Source: Candidatus Chromulinivorax destructor (GTDB lineage: Bacteria; Babelota; Babeliae; Babelales; Chromulinivoraceae). From it: a stretch of DNA of 64,000 bases. The stretch is from the NCBI RefSeq assembly GCF_003366055.1, contig NZ_CP025544.1, forward strand, positions 186,001-250,000, written 5' to 3'. Below the pieces are notes generated by a model that saw only the letters and a program-made list of their open reading frames with translations, was not told where the DNA came from and ran no database searches. Position 1 is the stretch's first letter, and each line of letters starts with the position of its first letter. Shown here piece after piece: positions 8,451 to 16,987 of this stretch. A program made the position numbers and the translations under genes.

Positions 8451-8732
8451 TTACGCGTTTTTTACTGAAGCTTCTGATACAGTTTTACCTTCACGCGCAG
8501 CTGTTGCACGAGCTTCTTTTGTTTGTAGTGCTTGACCACGTTTAACAGCTCTTTCAGCTTTAGTTACTAAGACTTTAACGCCTTTGTAAAAACCGCATGA
8601 AGCGCATGCTTGGTGTGTTCTTAAAGGTCCGTTACAGTTTAAACAATGTGTAATTGATTTAACATGTTCAACTTTATGGGTACAGCGCCAACCTTTGCGC
8701 GCTTTGGAGGTCTTCCGTTTTGGTACTGCCAT
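8451..8732 (-). CDS. rpmF: Ribosomal protein L32, C-terminally extended
   Basis: Large-subunit protein bL32. The N-terminal MAVPKRKTSKARKGWR is the family hallmark, followed by the zinc-binding CLNC (residues 33-36) and CASC (residues 46-49) pairs. At 93 residues it is about 30 longer than usual; the extra part after residue 60 is Ala/Lys/Glu-rich with no recognisable motif. AGGAATTACCTCC precedes the ATG. rpmF is often paired with plsX/fab genes; here its neighbour is dprA, transcribed in the same direction with about 105 bases between. Confidence 0.92.
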   Translation of the reverse strand: MAVPKRKTSKARKGWRCTHKVEHVKSITHCLNCNGPLRTHQACASCGFYKGVKVLVTKAERAVKRGQALQTKEARATAAREGKTVSEASVKNA

Positions 8733-8838
8733 GGAGGTAATTCCTATATAAAATAATTAATTTACGTTTGCTAAAGTTTTATTATCAAAAAAATTTTTGG
8801 ATACTATTATGATATTAAATTATTCAACAAAAAGCAAC

Positions 8839-9951
8839 TCAGATACGCTTCCATAAACCCATCATATCTTGAGTTATTTTTCCCTGTAAATTTAAATCAA
8901 ATAGTTTTACCATTAAATCATCAAAAGAGATGTCTATCTTGCTGACAAGCGTCTCTGTTGAAGTTGCAATGAGCGTTATTTCTAAAATTGCTTTTTCATA
9001 AGGACACACATCAGATAATGGTAAAGATAACTGATTATCTTGCTGAAATTCTGTTACAGCTTGTACGCCAACAAGTTCAATAAGAATGTCATGAGCTGTG
9101 GTTACCAATTTTGCACCCTGCGCAATAAGATTATGGCAACCATCGTGCAAACCATGCTCAATAGAACCGGGTACTGCAAAGACCTCTCGTCCTTGTTCAA
9201 CGGCAAAGTCTGCTGTAATCAGCGCGCCACTTTTTGCTGCTGCTTGCACAACAACCGTTCCTTGAGACAACCCTGCTATAATCCTATTACGCGCTGGAAA
9301 ATTTGATGGAATCGGCTGCGTTTGTAAAGGAAAACAACTGACAATCATACCACCTGTTTGAATAATCTGATGAAACAACTGATGGTTCGATGCTGGATAC
9401 CAATGCAACAGTCCAGAACCTAAAACTGCGATAGTTTTGCCTTGCAGCTTTACGACTTTATCGTGCACAAAACTATCAGTCCCTAAAGCCCCCCCACTGA
9501 CAATAACCCATCCTGATTGAACAAGCGGAGGTACTAATTTATCAACCACAAGTCTTGCATATGCATCAGCCTTACGTGCACCAACAAAAGCGATTGCATT
9601 ATTTTGATTAAAAAGATTACGACCTTGATAATATACAATAGCAGGTGGCTGTTCAATCGATGCAAGCAATGATGAATAATCGGATGAACCAAATGCGCAC
9701 CATGAAATATGATGTTTTTCAATTAATGCTAATTCTTTATCAAGCAATGACCTATCTTTCAAACCAGCAACAATTTTTACCGCACGTTCAAAATATATTC
9801 CACATGCCTGAAAATCAGATGCGCTATAGGTATAAATTTGTGGTAAATTTTCACGAGCAATATGTTCAATAATTAATTTTATGGTCGCAGGACCAACGCC
9901 ATTAATTAAACTGAGATGTAAAATTGTCTGATCTGATAGTTGGAAATTCAT
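8839..9951 (-). CDS. dprA: DNA-processing protein DprA
   Basis: Binds single-stranded DNA and loads RecA during natural transformation. The 370 residues show an N-terminal helix-hairpin-helix (INGVGPATIKLII), the Rossmann-like core with FVGARKADAYA (about 122), SGGALGTDSFVHD (about 152), FPARNRIIAGLS (about 216) and KSGALITADFA (about 240), and a C-terminal winged-helix-like part. Length and motif spacing are normal. It begins 12 bases after the ankyrin gene at 9964-10500, so they may share a transcript. Presence suggests that DNA uptake or RecA loading is kept, although no com genes are in this window. Confidence 0.93.
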   Translation of the reverse strand: MNFQLSDQTILHLSLINGVGPATIKLIIEHIARENLPQIYTYSASDFQACGIYFERAVKIVAGLKDRSLLDKELALIEKHHISWCAFGSSDYSSLLASIEQPPAIVYYQGRNLFNQNNAIAFVGARKADAYARLVVDKLVPPLVQSGWVIVSGGALGTDSFVHDKVVKLQGKTIAVLGSGLLHWYPASNHQLFHQIIQTGGMIVSCFPLQTQPIPSNFPARNRIIAGLSQGTVVVQAAAKSGALITADFAVEQGREVFAVPGSIEHGLHDGCHNLIAQGAKLVTTAHDILIELVGVQAVTEFQQDNQLSLPLSDVCPYEKAILEITLIATSTETLVSKIDISFDDLMVKLFDLNLQGKITQDMMGLWKRI

Positions 9952-9963
9952 GATATTATTTTA

Positions 9964-10500
9964 TTATTTTTCTACGCCAACAGATGTTAAGTAAGCAACT
10001 ACTTCATGGAGATTATTTCTTTTAGCTCGCATTAAAACAGTTTCATCATGAATGTTTTTAATATTTGTATCTGCTCCAAGACTCAATAACAGATGAATAA
10101 TTTTAATAGATTCTTTTTCTGATCGTTTTGGAAGAGAGTTTGTATTACAACTAACTGCAAAATGCAATAAAGTACTTTTATAATCAGGTGATTGCTTATT
10201 GATATCTTTTAAAGACTCTCTTGTTAAAATTTTATTAAAATCTTTCAAACTTCCATGACGCGCAACAATCATCAATGTTGAAATACCACGACGATCAACT
10301 AAATTACAATCTTGAGAATTAATATCATCTGAACATTCAGATTCTATATATTCCATAATATGAGATGTACTATGATCATAAAATATATCTCCTGCAAAAG
10401 CTTTCTTGTATGCTTCTTTTAAAGCAAGGCAATCATTTTCTTGAGCAATCATCAAAAAATTAGATAGTAACAAACTCGTTAATAAAATTTTATTCGCCAT
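9964..10500 (-). CDS. Secreted ankyrin-repeat protein
   Basis: 178 residues with a signal peptide (residues 3-20) and two to three ankyrin repeats between about residues 65 and 175: RRGISTLMIVARHGSLKDF, YKSTLLHFAVSCN..., SIKIIHLLLSLGADTNIKN and HDETVLMRAKRNNLHEVV. Four cysteines lie before and within the repeats. Function unknown; exported ankyrin proteins commonly bind host or envelope proteins. It is immediately upstream of dprA, with no terminator visible between them. Confidence 0.75.
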   Translation of the reverse strand: MANKILLTSLLLSNFLMIAQENDCLALKEAYKKAFAGDIFYDHSTSHIMEYIESECSDDINSQDCNLVDRRGISTLMIVARHGSLKDFNKILTRESLKDINKQSPDYKSTLLHFAVSCNTNSLPKRSEKESIKIIHLLLSLGADTNIKNIHDETVLMRAKRNNLHEVVAYLTSVGVEK

Positions 10501-10611
10501 GATTTTTTCTTTCTATATAAATATTATTATGTAAACGCCAATATAATTTTAAAATACTCTCTTTAAAGATGAATATCGTACATCCAAAAATCAATTTTTT
10601 ATGTAATGTAG

Positions 10612-11139
10612 TTAACGATAAAAGATGCACCCAAAACAGGCTAATGATACTACGGTGCTAAAAACACAACAATTTAAACAATTTCTTGTATTTTCATTAC
10701 AATATTCTTGTTCAGAAACTGCCGGTATAGTAATTATTCTATTTCGATTGGGAGTAAATCGCTCTTCATAGATAACCCTTACATGACGGGAAGAGTTGAC
10801 TGCATAGAGAACGGGTATAAATGATTCAACTGCATCTGCATGTATAAAATTTTGTGATGATTGAGGAGCAATAGATTCATAACTAACATGCTCTACCTGT
10901 CCGATTGGAAAATTCTCACTTGCTTGTACCGCCGCTATAACAATATTTTGATCTTCAACATCATTATAATGAACAGTATTATTTAATGTTTGATGTAAGT
11001 ATCTTCCACCACAACGAAGTAAACTGAACTGAAAAAATTCTGTTGATGTCATGCTTTGGGGAATATATTGATGCATAGATTGTACTACGTTGCCATGTAA
11101 AAAAACAATACAGTACAAAAATATTAAAACAACGCGCAT
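10612..11139 (-). CDS. Secreted or membrane-anchored protein, function unknown
   Basis: 175 residues from the ATG at 11139. A signal peptide or anchor covers residues 2-20 (RVVLIFLYCIVFLHG). A Cys-rich C-terminus (CNENTRNCLNCC) precedes a final hydrophobic stretch (VFSTVVSLACFGCIFY) that looks like a C-terminal membrane anchor. The reading frame is open 56 codons further upstream, but that part crosses the terminator hairpin at 11223-11263 and would bury the signal peptide, so the shorter form is preferred. No family recognised. Confidence 0.55.
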   Translation of the reverse strand: MRVVLIFLYCIVFLHGNVVQSMHQYIPQSMTSTEFFQFSLLRCGGRYLHQTLNNTVHYNDVEDQNIVIAAVQASENFPIGQVEHVSYESIAPQSSQNFIHADAVESFIPVLYAVNSSRHVRVIYEERFTPNRNRIITIPAVSEQEYCNENTRNCLNCCVFSTVVSLACFGCIFYR

Positions 11140-11222
11140 AGAATATGAAAATCTTTTTAAAATTGTTTTCGGATTGAAATAATTATACCACATACCAATG
11201 ATTAGACAAGAATTGGTAATGA

Positions 11223-11263
11223 AAAGGGTAGATTGCACTCCAGCACAATCTACCCTTTTCATT
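11223..11263. terminator. Hairpin terminator
   Basis: Perfect 15-base arms GAAAAGGGTAGATTG / CAATCTACCCTTTTC with a short loop, ending in T-rich sequence on either strand. It probably terminates minus-strand transcription coming from the gene at 11533-13077 through the element at 11321-11535. Confidence 0.65.
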
Positions 11264-11320
11264 ATTTTTTGATTAACAAATATTCTTGCATGCCTTGTCA
11301 ATAGCAAGCTTTCAACAAAC

Positions 11321-11535
11321 TAGGTTCTGTTGAGTTTTGTAGTTAAGCTTTAAATTACTTACCATAAGCCTACGCTTGCGCTTTTGCGACCGTGGTGGCG
11401 GCAGCCACTATCCGCTTTTTTATAAAATTTTAGCGATTCACCCCCGCCGGGGTCTCGTTTTCCGGAGTTTTTGTAAAAAACGTAGGATGTTTTTGTTATT
11501 GTTTTTTATTTATTTTAAAAAATCAACGGAACCTA
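11321..11535 (+). repeat. Dispersed element family B, full length
   Basis: About 215 bp with ends TA-GGTTCTGTTGAG and (A)TCAACGGAACC-TA. The core shares the GTGGC-GGCA-GCCAC hairpin, ATCCGCTTTTTT and TTTTCCGGAGTTTTTGTAAAAAACGTAGG with family A, but the flanks differ (CGCTTGCGCTTTTGCGACC; TTAGCGATTCACCCCCGCCGG). It is almost identical to the copy at 57351-57565. The last TA plus the element's terminal G forms, on the minus strand, the TAG stop of the gene at 11533-13077. Confidence 0.85.
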
Positions 11536-13077
11536 ACTCTGATTAATTTTTTCTTTAACATTTTTAAATGCATATTTAGCATCTTGAGCCAACGATTTAA
11601 AAAGCTTTGATGGATTAGGCGTTTTTACTTTGAAAGCTTTTCCTAAATCAACATCCGCCATAAAAGTTGACGTTTGATATATGACATTCGTTGCTCTTGC
11701 CGCTTGACTTTTGATGCTTTCAAATGTTGTTGGGGCATAAACTTCTTGTGTCACCTGATTTTTATATATTTTATAGTCTTCATTATGTAACAAAGATTCC
11801 ATAACATCAGGATCTTTAACAAATTGCAATGTTATATCATCAAAAATAGAACCAAAATCTTTTTGCTCAACAGCGTCTGAAGATTTTTTAGCTCTTTCAA
11901 GCTTAGCTGCAACGTCCTTAACATTCTGATCAATAAAAATCTTAGAATTTTTAGCTCCTTGTAATTCATTGCTTATTTGGCTACGCTTGACAGGATCTTT
12001 TTCATTATCATACGCTTCTTGCAATGTCGTTATTTTATTATTAGTATCAATTGCAATTTGGCGAGCTTCATCTAAATTATTTTTTGCAATACTCACTTTT
12101 GTTGTTTTATCACTATATTTGATAACCGTATTTTCCATTCTTTTCATAACATCTGCAGGATCTTCTAGAGAAATTTCTTGTCGTAGAATATCTAAATTTT
12201 TTTCTGCTTGCTGATATGCATCTTGAACACTTAGATCAGTTTGCGCCATCAGCTCAAGATTATCTCGCGTTGCGATTGCTTTATTATATGCATCTTGTTG
12301 TTTTTTATATGCTTCAGCTTGTTTTTCAAGATTCTCAGGTCTTTTAAATTCTGCTAACTCTTGCTGAGCTTTTTGTAACAAAATCTGACGAGATGCTGTT
12401 AATTCATTTTTATAAGCGTCTATATCTAAGGTAGTTGACTCAATAACTCCATTTTCATCTTGTAAAGGCTGACCATGTGCATCAAATTCTAATATTTGTA
12501 TAGTCTTTACTTTAACACTCCCATCTTCTACCTTTTCTTTTACTTTTCCACTAACCATGTAATGTGAACCATCTTCTCGACGCCCCATCGTCATGACTTT
12601 TTGACCTTGAGGTAACGATTCCTGCATAACCTGAGCGATTGAGTCATCTGGTTTTTGCATCGTGCTTTTTGTACTTTGAGTAGATTTGGTTGATCCATCT
12701 GGAAATAAAGGTTCAGATACAGCTTGAACTGTTACATCTTGCGCAAAACTCGTTAAATCTACTCCTTCATCATAACCATGCGTATCAACATTGCTATTAA
12801 AATCAATCGCCGTAGCTTGTTTACTTGGCAAAGTCTGTTGTCCTTGATCATTTTTATTGTGATTATCTGCTGTATGTTGATTTTCTACAGCTCGCTCGCT
12901 TTCAATTGCTTTTTCAGCTTGTGAATGCTCTGTTCTGTGTGACTGTTGAATTGGCGCATTACCATCAGCTGCCTTACCTTCAGACTCGGTAAAACTTACA
13001 GGTACGATTGGTATGCAATGAGATAGGCACAGCAGGCACAAAGCTAAACTGTTCATTAATTTTGTATATACATTCAT
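11533..13077 (-). CDS. Secreted coiled-coil protein, function unknown
   Basis: 514 residues. Signal peptide at residues 5-23, then about 120 residues of polar, probably disordered sequence rich in His/Gln/Ser/Asp. About residues 225-405 are Lys/Glu/Gln/Ala-rich with heptad spacing (LLQKAQQELAEFKRPENLEKQAEAY..., LDEARQIAIDTNNKITTLQEAY), a long coiled-coil candidate. The C-terminal 90 residues are mixed. No family recognised; it resembles in layout the exported proteins at 3620-4801 and 16988-19147. Its TAG stop is formed by the terminus of the element at 11321-11535, so the original C-terminus may have been different. Confidence 0.65.
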   Translation of the reverse strand: MNVYTKLMNSLALCLLCLSHCIPIVPVSFTESEGKAADGNAPIQQSHRTEHSQAEKAIESERAVENQHTADNHNKNDQGQQTLPSKQATAIDFNSNVDTHGYDEGVDLTSFAQDVTVQAVSEPLFPDGSTKSTQSTKSTMQKPDDSIAQVMQESLPQGQKVMTMGRREDGSHYMVSGKVKEKVEDGSVKVKTIQILEFDAHGQPLQDENGVIESTTLDIDAYKNELTASRQILLQKAQQELAEFKRPENLEKQAEAYKKQQDAYNKAIATRDNLELMAQTDLSVQDAYQQAEKNLDILRQEISLEDPADVMKRMENTVIKYSDKTTKVSIAKNNLDEARQIAIDTNNKITTLQEAYDNEKDPVKRSQISNELQGAKNSKIFIDQNVKDVAAKLERAKKSSDAVEQKDFGSIFDDITLQFVKDPDVMESLLHNEDYKIYKNQVTQEVYAPTTFESIKSQAARATNVIYQTSTFMADVDLGKAFKVKTPNPSKLFKSLAQDAKYAFKNVKEKINQS

Positions 13078-13150
13078 AACGATCCTTTTTTATTTTTATA
13101 ATAAAAAGAATCATACGCAAGACCTTACTCTATAAGCAATGTTTTACAAA

Positions 13151-13189
13151 TAAAAGCAGGCAGTATATTTTGTATACTGCCTGCTTTTC
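13151..13189 (-). terminator. Terminator of gyrA
   Basis: Arms AAAAGCAGGCAGTATA / TATACTGCCTGCTTTT, 16 base pairs with a 5-base loop, about 35 bases beyond the gyrA stop; T-run on the minus strand. Confidence 0.75.
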
Positions 13190-13224
13190 ATATATCTTGT
13201 ATAAAACTGATGAATACCTAGATT

Positions 13225-15870
13225 CTATTCTTCAGTGTCTTCTTGCTCATCATCAAAATCACCAACAAGATTATCTAATTCTGTTTCATCTTGGATTTCA
13301 TCCATATCAACATCAGAATCTTCATCATCATTATCAGTAACTGGACAAGTTTTTGCCATCATTGCAATGGTTGCAGCCTGCTGCTCTTTTGCCAATGCTA
13401 ATTTTGCAAGAAGCTCTTCTTCTGTATCAAAATCCTGGAACGCTACAATTGATGATAACTCTTGTTTTTCATCGAGACGAATTAAGCGAACGCCTTGCGC
13501 TTGACGCCCCATGGTACGAACTTCTGTTGGAGAAATTCTAATAATTTTACCATCTTTATCGATTAATAAAATTTGAGTTTCTTCGTTCACACGAACAATC
13601 CCAACCACATCACCATTACGTTTACCTGTTGGAATCGTTCTTACCCCAACACCACCACGATGCGCGATACGGAAATCTTGAACACGAGTACGTTTACCAA
13701 ATCCACGACTTGTTGCAAACAACAAATCTTGATCTTCGGCAACAACTTCCATCCCAACAACTTCGTCAGCTTCTTTAAGACGAATACCACGTACACCAGC
13801 TGCTTGTCTACCCATACAACGAACTTCTTCTTCTTTAAATCTAATTCCTTGACCAGATTTTGTTGCAATAACAATGGTATCTTGACCAGTACTAATTGAA
13901 CAGAATACTAACTCATCGCCTTCACGCAATGCAGTTGCACGAATACCTGTACAACGAATTTTTACAAACGAAGCACCTTTTGTACGCTTAATTACACCAT
14001 TACGCGTTAACATCACAATAAATTTATCATGTAAATCAAATGAGTTGAGCAATTTCACCACAAACTCACCTTCAATTAAAGGAAGTAAGTTTACAATTGC
14101 GCGACCTTTTGCAATACGAGATCCTTCAGGTATTTCGTACGCTTTCATACAATATACACGACCAAAGTTAGTAAAGAACAGTAAGTCCCCATGTGTTGTT
14201 GTTACGAAAATATCTTGTACGATATCATCAGAATCACCCAGTGAAGCCATACCCATTTTACCTTTACCACCACGATGTTGTAATTCATAGGTGTGCAGCA
14301 ATACACGTTTAATGTAACCTTTTTTGGTTAAGGTAACGACAATGTCTTCTTCTGGAATTAAGTCTAAATCAGATAATGCATCAATTGGACCTTCAATACG
14401 AGTCCGACGAGCATCGCCATACGATTCTTTAATTTCTTCTAGTTCACGTTTAATTTCTTTATCTAAAACTAAAGGATCATGTAAAATCAATTGCAATGCT
14501 GCAATCGCATTTTTTAATTCTTTAATATCTTCACGAATTCTATCTTGCTCAAGACCAGTCAACCTTTGTAGACGCATTTCTAAAATAGCTTTTGACTGTT
14601 CTGCAGATAATAAGAATTTTGTATTTAAAGCATCCATTGCAACTTGTGCAGATGGAGATGATTTAATAATTGCAATGACTTCATCAATGTTATCAAGTGC
14701 AATGATAATCCCTGCTAAAATATGTTCACGAGCAAGCGCTTTTTTTAAATCATATTCAGTACGTTTATAAATAACTTGACGACGGTGTGTTAAAAACTCT
14801 TGTAGTTGTCGTTTAAGTGTGAAAACAATTGGCTTGTTATCAAGCAACGCAAGCATTAAAAACGAAACTGATGTTTGTAATTGTGTATATTTATACAGTT
14901 GATTTAACGTAACGCTTGGAATTTCTCCTCGTTTCAGTTCAATAACAAGACGCATACCACGTTTGTCTGACTCATCACGAATGTTAGAAATGCCTTCGAT
15001 CATCTTGTTTTTCACAAGATCAGCTATTTTAATAATTAATTCAGATTTATTAACCTGATACGGAAGCTCAGTAATAACTAAACTGGTTCCTTTTTTAGTT
15101 TCTTCTTCAGCTACAACAGCGCGTAAAATTAAATTACCACGGCCTGTTTCATACGCACGAATAATTCCAGCACGACCACAAATAATTCCTCCTGTAGGAA
15201 AATCTGGCGCTAAAATAATATCGAACAGTTCACGATCTGGTAAATTTGGATTTGCTAATAATGAAAGGCAACCTTGCACAACTTCAGTTAAATTATGAGG
15301 TGGAATCGATGTTGCCATCCCCACCGCAATACCAGATGTACCGTTAATTAACAGTTGTGGAAAACGAGCAGGTAATAAAGTTGGCTCAACGTTTGATTCG
15401 TCAAATGTTGGAACAAAGTCAACAGTTTCTTTGCCAAGATCTGCAAGCATTTCTTGTGTGATTTTTTGCATACGAACTTCGGTATAACGCATAGCCGCTG
15501 CGTTATCACCGTCAACAGAACCCCAGTTACCTTGTCCATCAAGTAATGGATAACGTTTAGCAAATTCTTGTACAAGACCTACCATGGTTCCGTACACAGC
15601 TTGATCGCCGTGTGGATGGAATTTACCAAGTACTTCCCCAACAACCCTTACAGATTTATGGTACGGTTTACTATGAATAAATCCAAGTGTATGCATCGTA
15701 TATAAAATTCTTCGATGAACTGGTTTTAAGCCATCACGAACATCAGGAATAGCACGACTGACAACAACCGACATTGCATAATCAAGAAACGACGACCTTA
15801 ATTCTTCTTCAATCAAAATAGGATTAACGCCTTTTTTGAGAATTATTTCAGGATTCTTTGGCGAATTCAT
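13225..15870 (-). CDS. gyrA: DNA gyrase subunit A
   Basis: Breaks and rejoins DNA for negative supercoiling, as an A2B2 complex with GyrB (gyrB is not in the window). 881 residues, normal length. The catalytic Tyr is Y129 in AAMRYTEVRM. The gyrase-specific box appears as QHRGGKG near residue 530 (usual QRRGGKG), supporting GyrA over ParC, and six beta-pinwheel repeats follow. The C-terminal tail is highly acidic. In the quinolone-contact region the usual Ser/Ala is Gln (Q90) and the usual Asp is Gly (G94), see findings. It is transcribed alone, from a probable promoter at 15911-15938 to the terminator at 13151-13189. Confidence 0.96.
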   Translation of the reverse strand: MNSPKNPEIILKKGVNPILIEEELRSSFLDYAMSVVVSRAIPDVRDGLKPVHRRILYTMHTLGFIHSKPYHKSVRVVGEVLGKFHPHGDQAVYGTMVGLVQEFAKRYPLLDGQGNWGSVDGDNAAAMRYTEVRMQKITQEMLADLGKETVDFVPTFDESNVEPTLLPARFPQLLINGTSGIAVGMATSIPPHNLTEVVQGCLSLLANPNLPDRELFDIILAPDFPTGGIICGRAGIIRAYETGRGNLILRAVVAEEETKKGTSLVITELPYQVNKSELIIKIADLVKNKMIEGISNIRDESDKRGMRLVIELKRGEIPSVTLNQLYKYTQLQTSVSFLMLALLDNKPIVFTLKRQLQEFLTHRRQVIYKRTEYDLKKALAREHILAGIIIALDNIDEVIAIIKSSPSAQVAMDALNTKFLLSAEQSKAILEMRLQRLTGLEQDRIREDIKELKNAIAALQLILHDPLVLDKEIKRELEEIKESYGDARRTRIEGPIDALSDLDLIPEEDIVVTLTKKGYIKRVLLHTYELQHRGGKGKMGMASLGDSDDIVQDIFVTTTHGDLLFFTNFGRVYCMKAYEIPEGSRIAKGRAIVNLLPLIEGEFVVKLLNSFDLHDKFIVMLTRNGVIKRTKGASFVKIRCTGIRATALREGDELVFCSISTGQDTIVIATKSGQGIRFKEEEVRCMGRQAAGVRGIRLKEADEVVGMEVVAEDQDLLFATSRGFGKRTRVQDFRIAHRGGVGVRTIPTGKRNGDVVGIVRVNEETQILLIDKDGKIIRISPTEVRTMGRQAQGVRLIRLDEKQELSSIVAFQDFDTEEELLAKLALAKEQQAATIAMMAKTCPVTDNDDEDSDVDMDEIQDETELDNLVGDFDDEQEDTEE

Positions 15871-15910
15871 AGATTGTTTTTCCTTTAGTTAGACAGCTCT
15901 TATTCACAGT

Positions 15911-15938
15911 TTTATACATAATAAAGTATACAATGCAA
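15911..15938 (-). promoter_or_regulatory. Probable gyrA promoter
   Basis: On the minus strand TTGCAT, a 16-base spacer and TATAAA, about 40 bases before the gyrA start. It is the only well-placed pair I see in the 405-base gap 15871-16275; the rest of that gap is AT-rich with the terminator at 16183-16215. Confidence 0.45.
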
Positions 15939-16182
15939 CAGCTAAAAGCTCAAGAAATAGTTGCTACACAAGTATAACACAATGCCTTTATTTTCAGCGC
16001 AACACGTCGGTTTTCACCTTAATTTTTTTTAATTATTTTATCGACATGATCAAGTTGCACCATGCATTATATTTGTTTTTTACCGCCTGAAAAATATGCC
16101 AAGACCATGTACTTGCATAACGACAAAATTTGCATAAAAAACAGGAAATAAATCTGTAATTTAATACACGACATATACAAAA

Positions 16183-16215
16183 AGAGCCTATCACATTTTT
16201 TATATGATAGGCTCT
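16183..16215 (-). terminator. Terminator of the small secreted protein at 16276
   Basis: AGAGCCTATCA / TGATAGGCTCT stem with an 11-base loop, followed on the minus strand by TTTTTG. Confidence 0.65.
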
Positions 16216-16275
16216 GGTACATAATACTCATGTATATCAATGCATTTTTGCATTACAAACCTCTTATCAGAGGTT

Positions 16276-16608
16276 TTATTTGCTAGCTTTTTTGCTTATC
16301 GCTTTGATTTTTAAAGCTTTTTTAGCTTTTAAGAAAGCTGGATTAGCATTTTTCTTAATATCTACTAATTTGTCTTGTACATCTTTTAATGCGCCTTGAG
16401 CAGATTTTAATTCTTCAACTGCATCTGCAACTTTAATTTTATCTGCAATTTTAGCTGCTTCTTTTTCCAAAATAAGTTGAGCTCTGCTTAAATGATGATC
16501 AAATGCTAATGCTGCATCTTTTATATGATCTGGAACATTTGATGCATGAACAGTCATCATTGATCCTGAAAGTATCATAGATAATGCTAACAATTGTAGC
16601 TTTTTCAT
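16276..16608 (-). CDS. Small secreted helical protein, function unknown
   Basis: 110 residues. Signal peptide ends at VHA-S near residue 23. The mature part is Lys/Ala-rich, without cysteines, and predicted helical (LILEKEAAKIADKIKVADAVEELKSAQGALK), basic at the C-terminus. It could be a periplasmic or cell-surface helical protein; no family recognised. Strong ribosome binding site AAGGAG 8 bases before the ATG at 16608; the GTG two codons upstream is too close to it to be the start. Confidence 0.65.
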   Translation of the reverse strand: MKKLQLLALSMILSGSMMTVHASNVPDHIKDAALAFDHHLSRAQLILEKEAAKIADKIKVADAVEELKSAQGALKDVQDKLVDIKKNANPAFLKAKKALKIKAISKKASK

Positions 16609-16747
16609 TTTCACTTCTCCTTAATTATTTTATAACGTACATTACTTATTTTACTCATGCGTAATTATAGTGATTATAAAAAATTTAATTCAATAGTTTT
16701 TAATGAGCAGCTGAGATATGACTTACATACTTAATTTTTATTATACT

Positions 16748-16985
16748 TAGGCTGTGCAAACCAAATTTACATGTGCACAAAAACCTACGATATCGCTTCG
16801 CTCATCTCCGGAAACAGTGGTGGCGGCGGCCACGTTACGCTTTTTTTATGAAGAACTACGTCAATCTATGCAAAAAACGAAGCAAACTTTGAGAAATTAA
16901 ACCTGGCTAAGATTTAAGAAGAGTGCATCAGGCCACTGGCCTGCCGATTCCCGGAGTTTTTGTAAAAAAACAGTGAACAAAAAAT
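16748..16985 (+). repeat. Dispersed element family A, long form
   Basis: Left terminus TA-GGCTGTGCAAACCAAATTT, then CCTACGATATCGCTTCGCTC, the hairpin GTGGC-GGCG-GCCAC, the optional module at about 16849-16918, the GCATCAGGCCACTGGCCTG hairpin and CCCGGAGTTTTTGTAAAAAA. The right terminus is eroded and stops 2 bases short of the stop codon of the gene at 16988-19147. It fills most of the gap 16609-16987. Confidence 0.87.
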
Positions 16986-16987
16986 TT

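Noticed and set aside
11140-11307. N-terminal extension of the gene at 10612
   Set aside because: It crosses a perfect terminator hairpin (11223-11263) and would place the signal peptide in the middle of the protein.
13235-14770. Several plus-strand frames opposite gyrA
   Set aside because: Shadow frames caused by codon bias of gyrA; no starts with binding sites and Ser/Thr/Cys-rich nonsense products.
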